Of a stretch of 64,000 nucleotides of DNA, positions 37,934 through 51,275 are shown one piece after another. The stretch comes from Anseranas semipalmata (Eukaryota > Chordata > Aves > Anseriformes > Anseranatidae), in assembly GCA_013399115.1 (NCBI GenBank), contig VXAA01006068.1, positions 345,021-409,020 on the forward strand, written 5' to 3'. The position numbers and the translations under genes are program-made. The first letter of the stretch is position 1; every line of letters starts with the position of its first letter. The notes under the pieces are model-generated. The model saw only the letters and a list, made by a program, of their open reading frames with translations, did not search any database and was not told where the DNA came from.

Positions 37934-38698
37934 TTGCCTCAGTATGTTGTGTTTGCAGGTAGCTCAAAGGAAGGAATTACATGCCGTAGCGTTTATTCTC
38001 ATCAGACTGACATAAAGATAAATCCACTCATTGCTCAAATGGCTTTCTTAATGTTTTTTTATTGTACTTTGATGAGTGTCGTAGTGTTTTTGTTCGAGAG
38101 GTGTTTTGCTGCCCTGCAGATTTCTCTGTCAATCATTTGTCGCTGTAAAGCTGCCCAGCTGAATTCCCAGGTAAACCCTCTTCTGACGCGGCAGGTGACT
38201 CTCCTCAGATGCTGGCACCTTGAATTTGGAAGCCAGGGGCGCAGAAGGCCTGGCACGTGCTCCCGCAGGCCCAGGCCAGCTCTGAGCGGGTGCTGGGTGC
38301 GCAGGGTTGGCCTTGGTTTGGGGGTTACATTGACCCGGGGTCAAGGGAGCCCCGGAAAGCAAAGCTGGGAGAGACGAGACGAGGGATTAGGGGTGGAGGT
38401 TTTCACTGAGAGGGAAGAGTGCCCTCTCCTTAAAAAAAAAAAAAAAAAAAAAAAAAGGCAAATTATGTGTGGTTTGCTTCTGTTAATGGAACTCATCTGG
38501 TGCACTGGAAAGATTCAGTGCAGCAACATTAGCCAACAACATTTAACAAATCCTCTTCCGATAGTGAACATGCGGGTTTCAGAAGGTGAGGAATCAGGAT
38601 CTGCCTCCTCTCTTCACCGAGGCCTTTCTGGTTTGCAGACAAGCCAGGTTGCTGGTCATGGCCTCCTTCTCTTCTCCACTCGACTGTATTGCAGCTAG
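37934..38698 (+). other. Longest intronic open frame (254 codons), probably not a gene
   Basis: Open frame from ATG 37934 to a stop at 38696-38698. Its N-terminal half has a hydrophobic stretch (FLMFFYCTLMSVVVFLF), the middle is Arg-rich, and a Lys run comes from the A25 tract at 38432-38456. No family is recognised, and the low-complexity and GC-rich portions lower the chance of meeting a stop. Most likely a chance frame. Confidence 0.12.
38432..38456. repeat. Poly-A tract (A25)
   Basis: Twenty-five consecutive A residues, the longest homopolymer in the window. No polyadenylation hexamer sits just upstream and no matching target-site duplication was found, so there is no firm sign of a retrocopy. 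Confidence 0.92.
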
Positions 38699-40089
38699 CA
38701 CTGGAGCAGGTCCCGTGGTCAAGAAGGGTGCCTGGAAATGCTGTGGAAGGGCTCGAGTACGTGACGAGCAGGGATAGCCATTGGCAGCCCAACACTAGAA
38801 TTGCCTTTGCTTCCCAAATCACAAATCCCGCGGGTTGCACAATGTATTGTTTTGTCCGTTGTCTGAACTTTTTGTGTGGCTAGGGAAGTGCATAACCTAG
38901 GGTCTGTTTATTTATAAAATACTGGCCCAATAACTTTTTTTAACTTCTCTGACTTTGTCTTGGCACATAGTTATCTGTAATATTTGGTCCATAGGTGCCT
39001 ATAGATGCTCTGCCTTTTGGGATAGGATTTTCATTGGGGTGTTACCTTTGGTGAAATGCAGAGAAAAAATGTGCTCATAATTAACCATATAACATCTGCT
39101 CAGACGACTTACTGCCTGAGTTGCAGGTGTAACTGGTGGGACTCATATGCAGTGTTAGGCTGTGCTTTTGCTTAAGCATCTCCCCTGTTATCCTTTCCTT
39201 CCTCCAGAGAGAAGTTTCTCACCTCAGCTTGGGTGATGTTTTCAGCTTGGCCCAGGATCTGGGTTAGAACCCAGGGTACACTTCCATTTGGGCTGGTCAC
39301 CACCCATGATGGTGGGGATGGACATCACTGGAAATCTTGCAGGAATTCCCCACACTTCCTCCCTGCTTCCCACCATGCAGAGAGCTAAAGGGGGTGCATC
39401 CTCCAAACTGTTAAAGGACTGTAACCAGGCACCAAAGTAAATGGCTTTAGGCTTTAAAATGTGGCTGTTCAGATCGCACAGCTCAGAAAACAGAACTGAT
39501 AACCAGAACATCGGTGTAGAACAGCAGCCAGCCACAGTCCTGCCTCCCACTTTGTTTCCGCATGCAGTTTGCAAGATTGCTGGAACATGGTAGACACCAA
39601 ATCTACCCTACCTTCTGCACAGTGTGGTTGTCAGGCCAAAGGTTCATCCCCTGTGGCACAGAAATATCTCACTTGATTCTTGTTCCCACACAAGGGAAAA
39701 AAAAATCTTATTTGATTCCTTTTGCACTCTCCAAAGTATTGAGTGGGGAATCCATGTCAGGTAGTGCTGAAATATTGAAAAGCAGAAGATAACAGAAAGA
39801 AAAATATGTTCCACTCTGCAGCAGGAATCTCCCTCTACTAAATTAAACAAAGAAAGGATAAATCTGTAAATTCCCTTTTAAAACTTTCATCTAGTAAAAT
39901 AAAATTATTTGAGCAACATAATATGGTAAGTTATGTAAAGTTTTTAATTATGTGCAATGTACCGCTTTCAATTATTAATAGAGATCTCTTTCATTAATTA
40001 TATTTTGCTCTTTTGATGAGTAAGTGTTTTCACCTGGAGACGATGAGTGAAAACTAAGAAGGTTTTGGCTGAGCACGTTGCTCTGGCAG

Positions 40090-40185
40090 GCGGCCGGGGG
40101 CTGCAAGAAGCGCGCGTCGCTCTCGGGGCGGGCTGGGCGGAGGGAGAGCAGCGCTTGGCTTCTCGTCGGATGGCAGCCGTACGGC
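40090..40185. promoter_or_regulatory. Short, very CpG-dense patch
   Basis: Fourteen CpG dinucleotides in about 95 bases, including CGCGCGTCGC and GGCGGCCGGG, flanked on both sides by ordinary AT-rich intron. It is too short for a conventional CpG island but stands out sharply. Confidence 0.4.
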
Positions 40186-42552
40186 TGTGGTGAGACTGAC
40201 AGAAAAGCGTTTGCTTTACGTTTAATAAGGAGATTTATAAACTTTCTGTATTGCGTGTTGAGACGGATAGATATTTAAAAAGTGAAATGACCACAAGTGC
40301 AATGTCTTGTACAGTCAGAGCCACGCATCCATCTCCAGGGTGATGTAACTGTCCCCTTTGGTCACCGCTCATTGTCTCTCACTTGAAATGTTAGCTCTCT
40401 TTTTCTCTTTTTGTGCTGCTTTTATAAACCTTCAGGCAGGAGCGCATTCTTAGCATTGTTGGGTGTTTTTGGGGAAAGCAATTCCACGCATTCTTAGCTT
40501 TGGGAAGTGATCAGGCAGAAAGGCGTGAGCTAACGTAGAATGATTTATCATTGTTCCACCAGAAAAGGGACAGGGGACCTTAAACAACTACAGGCAGTGT
40601 AAGCCCAGAAAGTTATTTTACATGGGGCTGTTTAAGCCCTAAATAGGAATAGTGACAGCTTTGCTTGCTGGAGAGGTGCAGTCTTGTTTAAAACCAAGGG
40701 CATTCTATACTTGCATGTTAATTTTGATAATGCAAGAATAAGAAAGGGTATTAAAAAAAAAAAAGAGAGATAATTTTGCATTCATTAAAAATATTAAGAC
40801 TGTGGAGGCTTAATATCTCAAAATGATGGCTACTTTGTTCAGTCTGGGAGGTCTTTATCTTTGTGTTCATAACAATGGTCTTCCCCAAGCTATGATTTGG
40901 GCTCATTGATGTGCTGCCGTGACGACTGAAGAACTCCCTTTCTGTGACAGAGAGAAAGAGATCAGCCTACTTTACTGAGATTCCCATTTTATTAGATTCA
41001 AGATCAGTTCCTGGACATCTGATCTTATGTTCCTGAGTTACGTATAGCAGAGACCTTATATTTAAGTCCTTTTTTTTATTCCACTGTATCTACTGCATTG
41101 TAGAAATTGTCTAATTTAAATAGAGTAGTCATAAACTGAATGTGTCAAGTGCTGCCTCACCTTCAGTCTATTTCAGAAAGCACAAACGAATCAGATAGGC
41201 AGTAAATTGTTTTAATTTGCTTGTGAATTCAATAAGAATTATCTATAAAGTCATCAAACTTCTAGGTTTTCTTGGACAAGTCTCCTTTCTCTTCCCAGCA
41301 ATTTTGTCCAGGCAGAAAAACAGGGTTTTGCCTATATGACAGCACATATGTCAAGCCCTTAGATATCCACGTTAACTGTGTGAAAATTTTGCCTAAGGAG
41401 GTATCTGATAATTAGACCAATTTAAAACAAGTGCTAAGGCAGATTCACTAAAGATATTTATGGAAGTTGCTTCTTTGTATAAACAAAAAGAAAGAAATAT
41501 GAGCAAGAAAAAAATACAGAAATAATTATAAATGGTTAACCTCATCATAATGTACAGCTGATTTAGATTTGCTGTCCCTGTATCCTGTGTTACCTTGTGG
41601 GGGGTTTTATTCTTGCTTTAGCAGTTGCTGGGCACTTGCATAGAGCAGTGGTGTAAAATGGCCCAAGCCGTGCATTTGCTTGAGCACTGCATCAGAGGAG
41701 GAGCTGCCTGAAAGGATGAAAGCTTTACTTTGAATCCTTCAGGCCTGAACCATAACTAGCACGGCTGCTGCTTTGGCTTTAAAGATAACATTACTGGGGA
41801 GACCTGTCTGTTTTTACGTACACAGCTTTCTGGGCAATAGTCTTTTGAAGTTAGTGATGGACTACCTTGTATGAACATATGCACAAAGTGTTTCCAGCTC
41901 TGGGTCATGATAAAGCCTCTTCAAAGGAAATGAAGCAGTGTATTTTGTTCTGGTTCACAAAAGTGGGATTGAATAACACAGTGAAAACCTTCGTTGCTTG
42001 GTGATCAGGAGAGGAAACAGCAGTCTGGCCCCAGAGGGGAGAAGGTTGTGATGCACTGAGCCTCCAGAAGCTGTGGTCCCAGGGCCTTTGAGTTTATAAT
42101 CCAAAAGAAATAAAGTTAATTTTCTTTCTAATACTGACTTCATTCAAACAGGAACCCCAGGCAGAGTCAGGAGCTGGCTGTGAAGCAAAGCAGCCCACCA
42201 CGGTGAAGGAGGGAAGGGTGAGAACTGGGGGAAGTGGGAGGGAGAGGAAAAGGATATCACTTGTAGGAAGCTGCTGGTGTTTGATATGCTTACTTAATCC
42301 TAGAGGTTTTCCTTTTCTGAGCATCCCAGCCCTCCTCGGTGAGGTGTGTACCTAACCTGGCAAAATGTCCTTTGCTGAAAGCCTAGACATTCTTTTACAT
42401 GGAGCTAACAGCTTTATTAAGAGGTGGAATACATGGAAGGGGGGAATGGGGTGGGATGAACACGTGATGGGCTGGAAGCTCTGGTGTTCCCTGGCATGTG
42501 AAGGACATGGGGGTTAATGACTGCCAAACTATGTGTTTATCCTGAATGCTTA

Positions 42553-42567
42553 TGTGTGTGTGTGTGT
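42553..42567. repeat. (TG)n microsatellite
   Basis: Seven and a half TG units. Confidence 0.85.
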
Positions 42568-43439
42568 TCATGTCATATATAACCATATATTGGGATTATA
42601 CATGGCAATGCAACTTCCAGTTCTTTAAAGAGGGCTTTGAGTGTTTTCTACCTGTGAGAAATTGCCTAATATTGTTATATAAAAACTTTGTAGCATTCGG
42701 ACAAGATGTAAAATGGTGAAGAAAAATACTTCTTTGAATAAAAAAATACACAAAAATATTCCTATAAATGAAAATTTATCATATTCTGCATCTGGAAGTG
42801 GTTTACCTTCAAACCTGAAAGTGAGAACTCCTTAAAAGGAAGGACTTGAGTAAAAGAAAAAAAATCATGATATCAGAAATGGACATTCTATTTTAGAAAT
42901 TTGAGATTTAATACTCTAAAAAAAGGTAGAAAAAGGTGTTTGTCTGTTTGCAGTATACATAAACGTGTGCATCTGTTCTCAGTCACTATAGGATAAACCT
43001 CATCAAATCACTGGGACTACTTTATGTTGTCATCTGTGAACGCGAGAACAATATTTGGCTTGCAATCTTGATGTTTTAGCTCCTCTCCAGAATTCAAACC
43101 GGCAAATAAAGCACATGGATATTTTCCTTTGAAAGTGGGAATTCACAAGGGAAGGAATTAGTGTATGGAACAGTGTCGTTGCTGAAGTTGGCAGCTAAAG
43201 AGAAGTTGTGCAAAGTCCTAAAATGCAGATACTTAGGCTCAGATCTGCTTCCACTATAGCTAATGCCAGAACTGCTATTGTTTTCACTGGGAGCTGGATT
43301 AATACTTTTATTGATATCATGCCAGTTTGAATTCCTTCTCTCATTCTGATTTTGATCTTGACAATCACTTTTTCCATTACAGTGCCATTACAGATTTAAA
43401 ATACATTATAATGAAACTCAGTGAAGAAACAACTTAATG

Positions 43440-43570
43440 CACCTAAGCTATTATGCAAATGAATACAAATTTAAGCTCATCACATCACTGTATTTCTCTC
43501 TTTATGCCAAACAATAGCATCCAAACTTTATTCTTTTCATTTGCAAGTCTTCATTTGCATTTCTCTTCAA
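43440..43570. promoter_or_regulatory. AT-rich block with POU octamers and a SOX-like site
   Basis: A perfect octamer ATGCAAAT at 43453-43460, its exact inverse ATTTGCAT at 43553-43560, and a seven-of-eight match (ATTTGCAA) at 43539-43546. AACAATAG, a SOX-type core, lies between them at 43510-43517. POU and SOX sites together mark many neural and sensory enhancers, and CELSR1 is expressed in such tissues. That this block is an enhancer is inference. Confidence 0.3.
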
Positions 43571-46500
43571 TTTTTAGTTCATTGTCTTTTTTTCAGAAGT
43601 TTCTGGAGTATCAAATTGATTGAAAATAATTGGTCTTTCAGTTGCCTTACAGTTAGTATTTGGATAATAAAAAATCAAACAGATTATGCATGTTGTATTT
43701 TAAGAAAATGATTCATTATTATTCAGTGGCCTTTGTTCAGTGGCCTCTATGAAGTGTGCTTGGCAGCGTTCATCCCTGACCAATGGAGACAAATCCAGAT
43801 CATGGCAATAGCCTCTGGCAGCATTTTGGCAGCAACTGAGATTGCCATTTTCAAGTTTCAGTGAGGAAGCAAAAATACAAAGACTGAACTATCCTTTTTT
43901 CCTTCTGAGAAGTTCCTGCAGCTGAGATCTGGGAGCACCAGCAGTGCAGATGCTGCTGGTGTCATGTATGTGTCTAAATGAGTACTCCTTAGACAGTATC
44001 AACAAAGTAACCTCAGTCACAGGTGACCTCATTATGGTCATTGGCCATATTATACATTTCCATAATTCTGAAAAATCATAAACTTGATTTGTATGTTGTG
44101 AGACTGTGGGCTCAGAATTTACTTATAGAAATAAACAGGCGTTAAATGGAGTTACCAGTCGCTTTCAGTGTGCAACTGCTGTCAGACTGATTATGATTTA
44201 TTTTTTGTTTATGCCATTTTGGTGTGCATTTGAAGATCCAATACAAAGATATGATTTGAAGAAAATTTGTATACTGTGTCTGCAATGTTTGTGGTGGAGA
44301 ACCAAAGCATTTTCTTCCAGTTTGAATGTGGGCTGCTATGACATGAGTGCATTTGCCTCCAGTTTTTATATAGGATGCTTGCAGGAGCATTGCTCTACTG
44401 ATGCTCTGTTTTACCACTTCATACAGAAAATATTACAGACAATTAAGGACAGCTTGACAAGGACTGTATTTTTCTGATCTGAACGACAGGGCAGTTTTTG
44501 AATAGGGATGATGTGGGGCTAGAGAGCATGTCATGGTCACCAAGTGCTGGCTCTGTAGCAGCTGTTAGGGAGTATGAGATGCTTCATGCATTTGCTCTGC
44601 ATGGTTGGACAAGAAAAAGATGAGATTAGATAAAATCAATTAATGTAAATATTAATGACTCCTTATATACCTAGGTTTTTCCCCTTCTTTTCATACATTT
44701 TATTTTTCATAAACTTCAATGTGAATGGGAATTGCCAAAAGGATGAAACCTGTATTCAGCAGCCCGTGCAGGGCTGAGAACCGGGGGTGCAGCCGTCGCG
44801 GGACACCAGACTGGGTGGGCTGGCATACATGCAAATCCAGATTTCAACTCTAAAAGCACTTTTGAGATGGGTCTTGCTGGGCTGGGTGTTCCGGTTCATT
44901 CTCTATTCCCAAGGCACATGTGTTAGTGTTTCAGCACTGGGCTGAGACTCACCCAGCCAAGTTAGCTTTACATTTGAAGTCAGCGATACCAAGTTCTCTC
45001 TTCAGTAACAGTTGTGTGAAGCCCATCAAAATCGATGGAACTGCTACGTGTTGGCATCTTTGGGTGCAAGGAGGACAGATGTTTTAGTTTCCACCAGACT
45101 TCAGGTACTGATAAAAAGCGACTGGCTTCTGCTGTCTCATTACAAACCCACCAGCTTTTCTCCAAACAGATCTGAGTGGTTTTGGGGACCCGAGTCTTAC
45201 ATTCATCGTGCAATGAAGCATGCTGTGTAGCTGCTCTTCATGCTCCATTGCTGTGCAACATTTGCCTGGGAATGCACATTGAACCAACATGGTTTCAATC
45301 TTAAAGGGTCTTACAACTCTCCACCCAAAAGTTGATGACAAAATTGTCTTTTCCCTGCAGATTTAGAAAGACCTCTCAGCTCCTGTTTAAGTAAGTTCAC
45401 GTTCTTTAACGGCACATGGTGACAAATCCGAGGTGTTGTGCAGCACTGCAGCAGATAGCACTGCCTCAGGTGTTAAATACTGAAATGTACCACCACATTT
45501 TACACACATATATACAAAAATCTTTTTTAAAAAAGTCACTGCTTTGCTGACAGCATGCTGGCTGCCACGATGTCATCCTTCAGCATTTTTGTCTAATTGC
45601 TGTGATGTAAGCACGTTGCCACTGCTGTAATTTGGACCAAAATTCTGCAAAAGAAGTTGTTTTTTGAAAATACAGCATTGCATCAGAAACTGCTATTCTG
45701 ATGGAGCTTTCTTTCGAAGGAGAGGTGAATCCTTCTTGTGGCCAGCACGGAGTGTTACTTGCCTGATAAAATCCCCTGGTCCCTTGTGCTCTCTGCGAGG
45801 CCTCTCATATGTGTGAACACAAGCTTAGTAGAACAGAACAGCTCAAATAATAATCTTGTGATTGTTTGGATAGTAATAGTTTTTTTTATCCCTTCCTTTA
45901 CAAAAGGCTTAATAAAGGTGGGTTACTTGTTAACAGCTAAAGTCAAATAGTGATAGGCAAATCTTTTCTCTCTATTTACCCAACACAGCAGAAGAAAGCT
46001 GTGTTTTTGAAATAGTCTGTGTAAGGACTGTAAAAACAAATGTCTCCACCCTTCATAAACAAAGGCTTTACTGGAAAGGCCATTTGCCATGTATAGAGCA
46101 GAGAAAAGGAAAAAACTACCCTGTTCCTGATTGAAATGAGGATCCTGGCTGTTCGTTTGCAAACACATCTCGGATGGAGGGAGTGGAGAGCTTTCCGGGA
46201 CCAGGCTGCACATCATCATCCTCCCAGACCAGTGCATTTCTAAAAGAGAGGTTTCAGAAGAGGCTAATGCCATTTGGCTCTCCTAAGAGCTCCTCAGCAC
46301 AGGTTTCTGATGGGGGACTTAGCTTCTGAAGATCGACGCCTGCTATACCTCACTGGTGCCCTGAAGACACCCGTTCTGGTGCTGTTTAGTCACCAGCCTT
46401 GTATTTGGTACGTGTTAGCTACTGCTTCCCAAGCAACCAGAGATGCACCACAAATAGGTTGCAACAAGTCTTAAAATGCTGAGAGGCTACAGCACAGCAA

Positions 46501-49500
46501 ATGAGATTTCCATCACATTAAAAAAATCTTGTAAACCTTTCACCCCCAGATCTTTAAGGGATATTTTTAGTGGGGGGTACCTTTCTAGGAAAAAAAAAAT
46601 CCCTTGGGGAGATCTGAATGCGTAAATTCAGCTGTAAATTGAATTGGGAAGGAATTTAAGGTGAGACTCCTCCAGTATTTTTGAAATCACACAGTAGGAT
46701 GCAAGACATTGTAATGTTTTTTTCCAGTTGCTTACTTTTATTTTTTTCGATATGGTTACATTTCCTTTCTGCCTCTTGTTCTTCAATAGGAGGTTTTGTA
46801 CGAATTGAAAGATACCTCAGATCTGAGCAAATTGGATATCTGAGGTCTACATCAACTTGAGTTGCAGGTCTCCCCCACACCAAGCAAAAATCCCAGAAAG
46901 CAGTGTTTTTCTCTCCATATCCACTTAGTTGTCCTTTCCTTCCCTGCACTGCAAAAGATCTGCAGCAGAGGCTTCATTTGCAGACCGAAAGGTGGTTTGA
47001 AGTCTATTAGGGTACTCTTTCTGTAACAGTGGTCTGGAACACAGCACGGAGAGACTCTTTGGTGCTCTTTGGAAAATGTAGTGTTTTCAATGTAGCGTTA
47101 GCTGTTGGGCTTGCATGCCTTTGCTCAGGGAAGCCAGGTGGCCCAAAAAAGCATGGGCATTGCTTCTGCAAACCTTATCTAGAGGGGCTTTAATTGGTGT
47201 TAGCTGACTTACTGCTCAGCAACCTGCAGCAGGATGAGGTGGCACATGGGACATTTCAGCAGTCTAGTGCTTGAGCATAAGGGAGTTAAGGAGCCCAAAG
47301 TAGGACTGTTAGAGGCAAGCAAAGGGCAGTTAGGAATGGACTGTTCCTCCTGCATACTCCAGATTAGACTAAAACAAACAATAAAACAACAACGACAACA
47401 ACAAAAATCTGCAAGCTGTTTCATTTTCTATTTTTCATCCTTTTTTTATGTGATGTTGTAAGTGGTAGAGTTATGATGATCAGTCAAATAGACTGGAGTG
47501 TGAAATGAAATGGGCATTAAGCAGGGGAAGATGTTCCATTGGTGTTCCTGTCTGCAGTTGCAATGTGTTCGGTATTTTTTGTTGTTTACATTGCCTAATT
47601 GCTGTGTTCCATTAAGGTATTATTTTATTCAATTTATTATTCTTGAATAAGTAAGCTGAACTTTAATTCAGTGCCAAAAGACCAGCTCATGACTGGTTTT
47701 TAAATTTTAGCTACTTAATTTTGTTTTTAAGAAGTCTTTCCCTGACCAACATTAGCAGTTTAACTGTGTTAATTCTATGTCCTGTAAAATAACGCTTGAA
47801 ATTCACTAAATAAGGAAAAACAGAGGGCAATGATCAATAAAGTCTATCCGGAGCAGTGTGCCACTGTCTTGCCCAGACCCTGATGCTATCGATCACTGAT
47901 CAAGGGGTCTGCTGCGTGTTACCCCTTTTGGAAGCAGCTTCTCCAAGAGCTTGCTTGGTTTCTCTTGGCAAATTTAGTCTCTAATCCAAGTAGGAAAAAT
48001 AGCATCTGGCGCGCCAGCCTTGAACGACTGCCGACCCCTGAGCTAATGTGTGTGTTAGTCTAGTGTAGACAGATCAATGTGCTTCTCACAGCATGTTTTA
48101 GAAATGTTGGTAAGACCTTCCAAATGCTAGTCCATACAAGTTAGCCCTCCGAATTTTCTCCCTCTTCGGAGCTGTCGGAAGGCATGTTTGTGTGCGCTCG
48201 AGCTTTACCCGAGCTCGGCTGTTTGCTCTGGTTTGAACCAATATGGGAATAAGAGACCATATGAATTCTTTCTCACAAACGTGTTATTTTTCCATGCTCT
48301 TCAGAGAATGAAGTTATGCCAAGAGTTGCTGAAAGGTTGGGAAGGCTGAGGAAGCCAGTAATTTGCTCACTTAGAGCTCCACAAAAGATACCATTTTTTT
48401 GCATGGTTCTTACCATCTAAAGGTGAATATAATTAAGAAATTGAGTCAGTTTACAAATAGGTCATGGATCATGTAATAAACTGCAATTGTTGACATTTAT
48501 GGAGGCTTTTTCTCCCAAACATTGTTTATGAAAGGCAATTGGCAAAGGCATTGAGACAAAAACTGCTGTAGGCTTCTTTTCTGGGCAGCGCTCAGCCTCC
48601 CGAGCTCCTCCTTTCCTCCCCAGCATATCTTTTGAAGCTCCATTTTAGTATTTTCATGTATGTACATGTGCTACATTTCAAGTGGTGCGGTAGTTGATTT
48701 TCTTGTACTGAGAGCTGTGGGACTTTAATTGCTGTTTTTTTTTAATGGAGCTGGGTTTCACCTGAACGCTCGGCTTTCCCAGGAGCTGCAGTGGGGTGTC
48801 CTGTGGGACCATCCCCTTCACCAGGTCTGTGAGGAGACCTCCGGTTGTCTCCAGCAGCACAGGCAGCATCTCAGCCCCTCAGTCAGTCTCTGTGATGGCT
48901 GTAGGTACACGTATGGTCTTGCTCTTTGCAGGAGAGCAGCAGTAGCTCAAAGCTGTTGCAGGCAATGAATGGCCTCTTCTTGAAGTGGCCAGTAAATTAG
49001 CCCTAAGGCTTTTCTTCTTTCAGTCTGCTGTGGGTTGCATCCCATGCTTGTACCAGATGTCATCTACTGAAGTCAGAGGCACCTGATGTGAACTAAAAAA
49101 ACTCTTGCTAGAGGCAAAATGCATATTCACTCTTCATTACCCACACCAGACTGGTGAGAAAAAACGAAGGCAGAGAAAGCCAGATCAGGAAAACAACTGA
49201 AAGACCTTCGGCAGAGCTGAAGACTTGTCTGGATTCAGTTTTTCTCCCATGATCTTGTGTGTTCAGAGGCATGGTTAGTTGGCTTCATGAGAAGGAAAAC
49301 AAGGGTTAGCCAAGGAATGACCTGGAGATGAGCTTCTCTAAAACTGGCAGTGTTGGGCTGCAAAGCTGTGGTTTGAACCCATTGGTAAGGAGGTGAGGAC
49401 ACAGCAAAATGGGATGGAAGCTGTATCCTGTGGAGATCTTCTAAGAACAATAGCATCTTTCAAGCTTTAGGGCTATGAAATGTGTGAATCAACTCACCTA

Positions 49501-51159
49501 AGGCAGGAGAAGTCAGGAGCAGCTGACATCAGCTGCAGGAGCTGAGTCGCTCATTCTTTTGGGGTTATTGCATTTCCCGGCCGACTGCGTCTGTGCTCTG
49601 GAGGCCATCTCCCTTCTTCCTGCGCTTGCAAGATGGGGACAGACATTTCATATACTTCTTTGGTAGTGTTGGATGACCCAATGCTCCCACAGAGCCCAGC
49701 GTGCAAGTTGGTGCCACCACTGCAGGGGGTCCCCAAGACTTTGACAAAGAAATGATGGAAGATTTGTGGTTTCTGCTGATAGTGAGAGGCCTGGGTGGAT
49801 GCTCCTGTTGCTGTATCCAACCCTGCGCAAGAGGTGTTGTGTCGTGCCCTTGGGTGCCATCTTCACCCGGCTGCAGTACCTTGCACTGTGCAGAGGGCAG
49901 TACTACACCATGTGGCATGAGCATGTCCCCATCTGGTCAGCACGCAGGGATTGGCTTTTTGGAAGGTCCATATGAAGTGCCACAGTTGTGTCTGACAGGC
50001 TGCCTTATTTCCTCATAATTTCTGTAGGTGGAATTTTCATGCAAAAGGTCCCAGAGAGACCGAGCTGGGATTGAACCTACCCGTGGGATAAAGGCCCAGT
50101 GCAAAATCCTCCACCCCCGCTTCATGAGTTGGTGTTTGGGACACCAATAAAACTCAGAGGGAAACCGAGTTAAATGTTTTTAGTCTTTGCCTTTTGCTGT
50201 GGCACTCAACCTGGTGTCAAAGACTCATATTAATAGGATTATTCTCCTGTCAGATGGAAGCAGCAGATAGTCATCCCAGATGTGCATGCCTGGTTTGAAG
50301 GCCCCGATTATCTTGTTAGTGTCAGTTCTTGGCTTCTTATCAAAGGGACTCTCACACACGTCATCTTTCAGCTCTTCACTCCACAAGGAGTGTTTAAACA
50401 ACCTCCAGCTAGTAAGCCAGCATTTGTCGTTTTTTTCAGTAGCATCAAGAAGAGCAGGCTACCGAGGAGTGGGATGACGGAAGGCTTCTCCTAGGTGAGG
50501 CCGGAGCCACGCTGTGGCGTATCGCTGAGCACGATGCCACCAGTGCTGACGGCTGTGGGCAGCAGAGTTGGTGCAGGCTCGGTGTGTGAAGCCTGATGGA
50601 GCTTTTTGGCTGTTTGGGGTTTGTTTTCAGGGAAAAGATGCCGTCTTTGCTCTGCTGAGCGCTAGGTGTTTCTGCTCTGCAAACAGCCAGGTGCTGGGTT
50701 GCTCACTTGGTGGGCATAGCTTGAAAAGAGCCTTCACTGGTAAAATGCAGCTTGGAGCCTACAAATGCGATCAGGTGGCTCGAGAGGTGACTTTACAGAG
50801 AGGAATCATGAATAAATATTCGTTGTTCTTTTCAAAATCATCTCTATTATTTCACTTATATCAACACATTAACTAGATTAACTAGAGTGTCTGGTGTTTC
50901 TAGATTCAGTTACATGATTCACTTAGTATCTTTCTGTAACAAAGATATCAAGAACTGAAACCAACTATTTCCTAGCTCTAAAATCCCCAGACATAATTTG
51001 GTGCCTCTAATTGTTTTTGTCACCAGGCCGAATACAGGCGTATGTATTTCTGAAGCCAGCCAGAATATAATAAGTACAGGAGCTTAAATCTACATTGCTA
51101 GCTGCAGGGGAAGGCTCTTTCCCCTCGGTGTGCTGTCCTGATTGGAGATTTTGAATGTG
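43571..51159. other. Intronic sequence without recognisable gene
   Basis: Contains an 11-bp near-tandem duplication (TTCAGTGGCCT at 43722-43732 and 43736-43746) and a CAA-rich run at about 47386-47406. Moderately GC-rich stretches with scattered short open frames lie at 48770-48960 and 49560-50130. No gene or transposon was recognised with confidence. Confidence 0.55.
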
Positions 51160-51275
51160 CACCGTCGGAGTGACTTGGTGAAGCGCCCAGAGCCAAGCCC
51201 ACACGCTGCACCGCGGCCGGCAGCCAGCGAGGGAAGCGAAGCCAGGCGAGGCGACACAAGTGGGGAGGTGTGGCG
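51160..51275. promoter_or_regulatory. Short CpG-dense patch
   Basis: About twelve CpG dinucleotides in 115 bases (for example CACCGCGGCCGGC) inside otherwise CpG-poor intron. Comparable to the patch at 40090-40185. Confidence 0.35.

Larger units (their letters stand above)
38699..43439. other. Intronic sequence without recognisable gene
   Basis: Contains a small CpG-dense patch (40090-40185) and a TG microsatellite (42553-42567). The rest is AT-rich sequence with no gene or transposon recognised. Confidence 0.6.

Noticed and set aside
38432..38456. A25 tract as the tail of a processed pseudogene
   Set aside because: No AATAAA shortly upstream, no matching target-site duplications found, and upstream sequence resembles no known mRNA.
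39255..39275. GGGTTAGAACCCAGG, resembling the B box of tRNA-derived SINEs
   Set aside because: Only about fifteen bases match and no SINE body extends from it. It is also a partial palindrome that can arise by chance.
50060..50085. tRNA B-box-like GGATTGAACC (minus-strand GGTTCAATCC)
   Set aside because: No A box at the expected distance and no cloverleaf could be drawn on the minus strand, so there is no tRNA gene or clear SINE.
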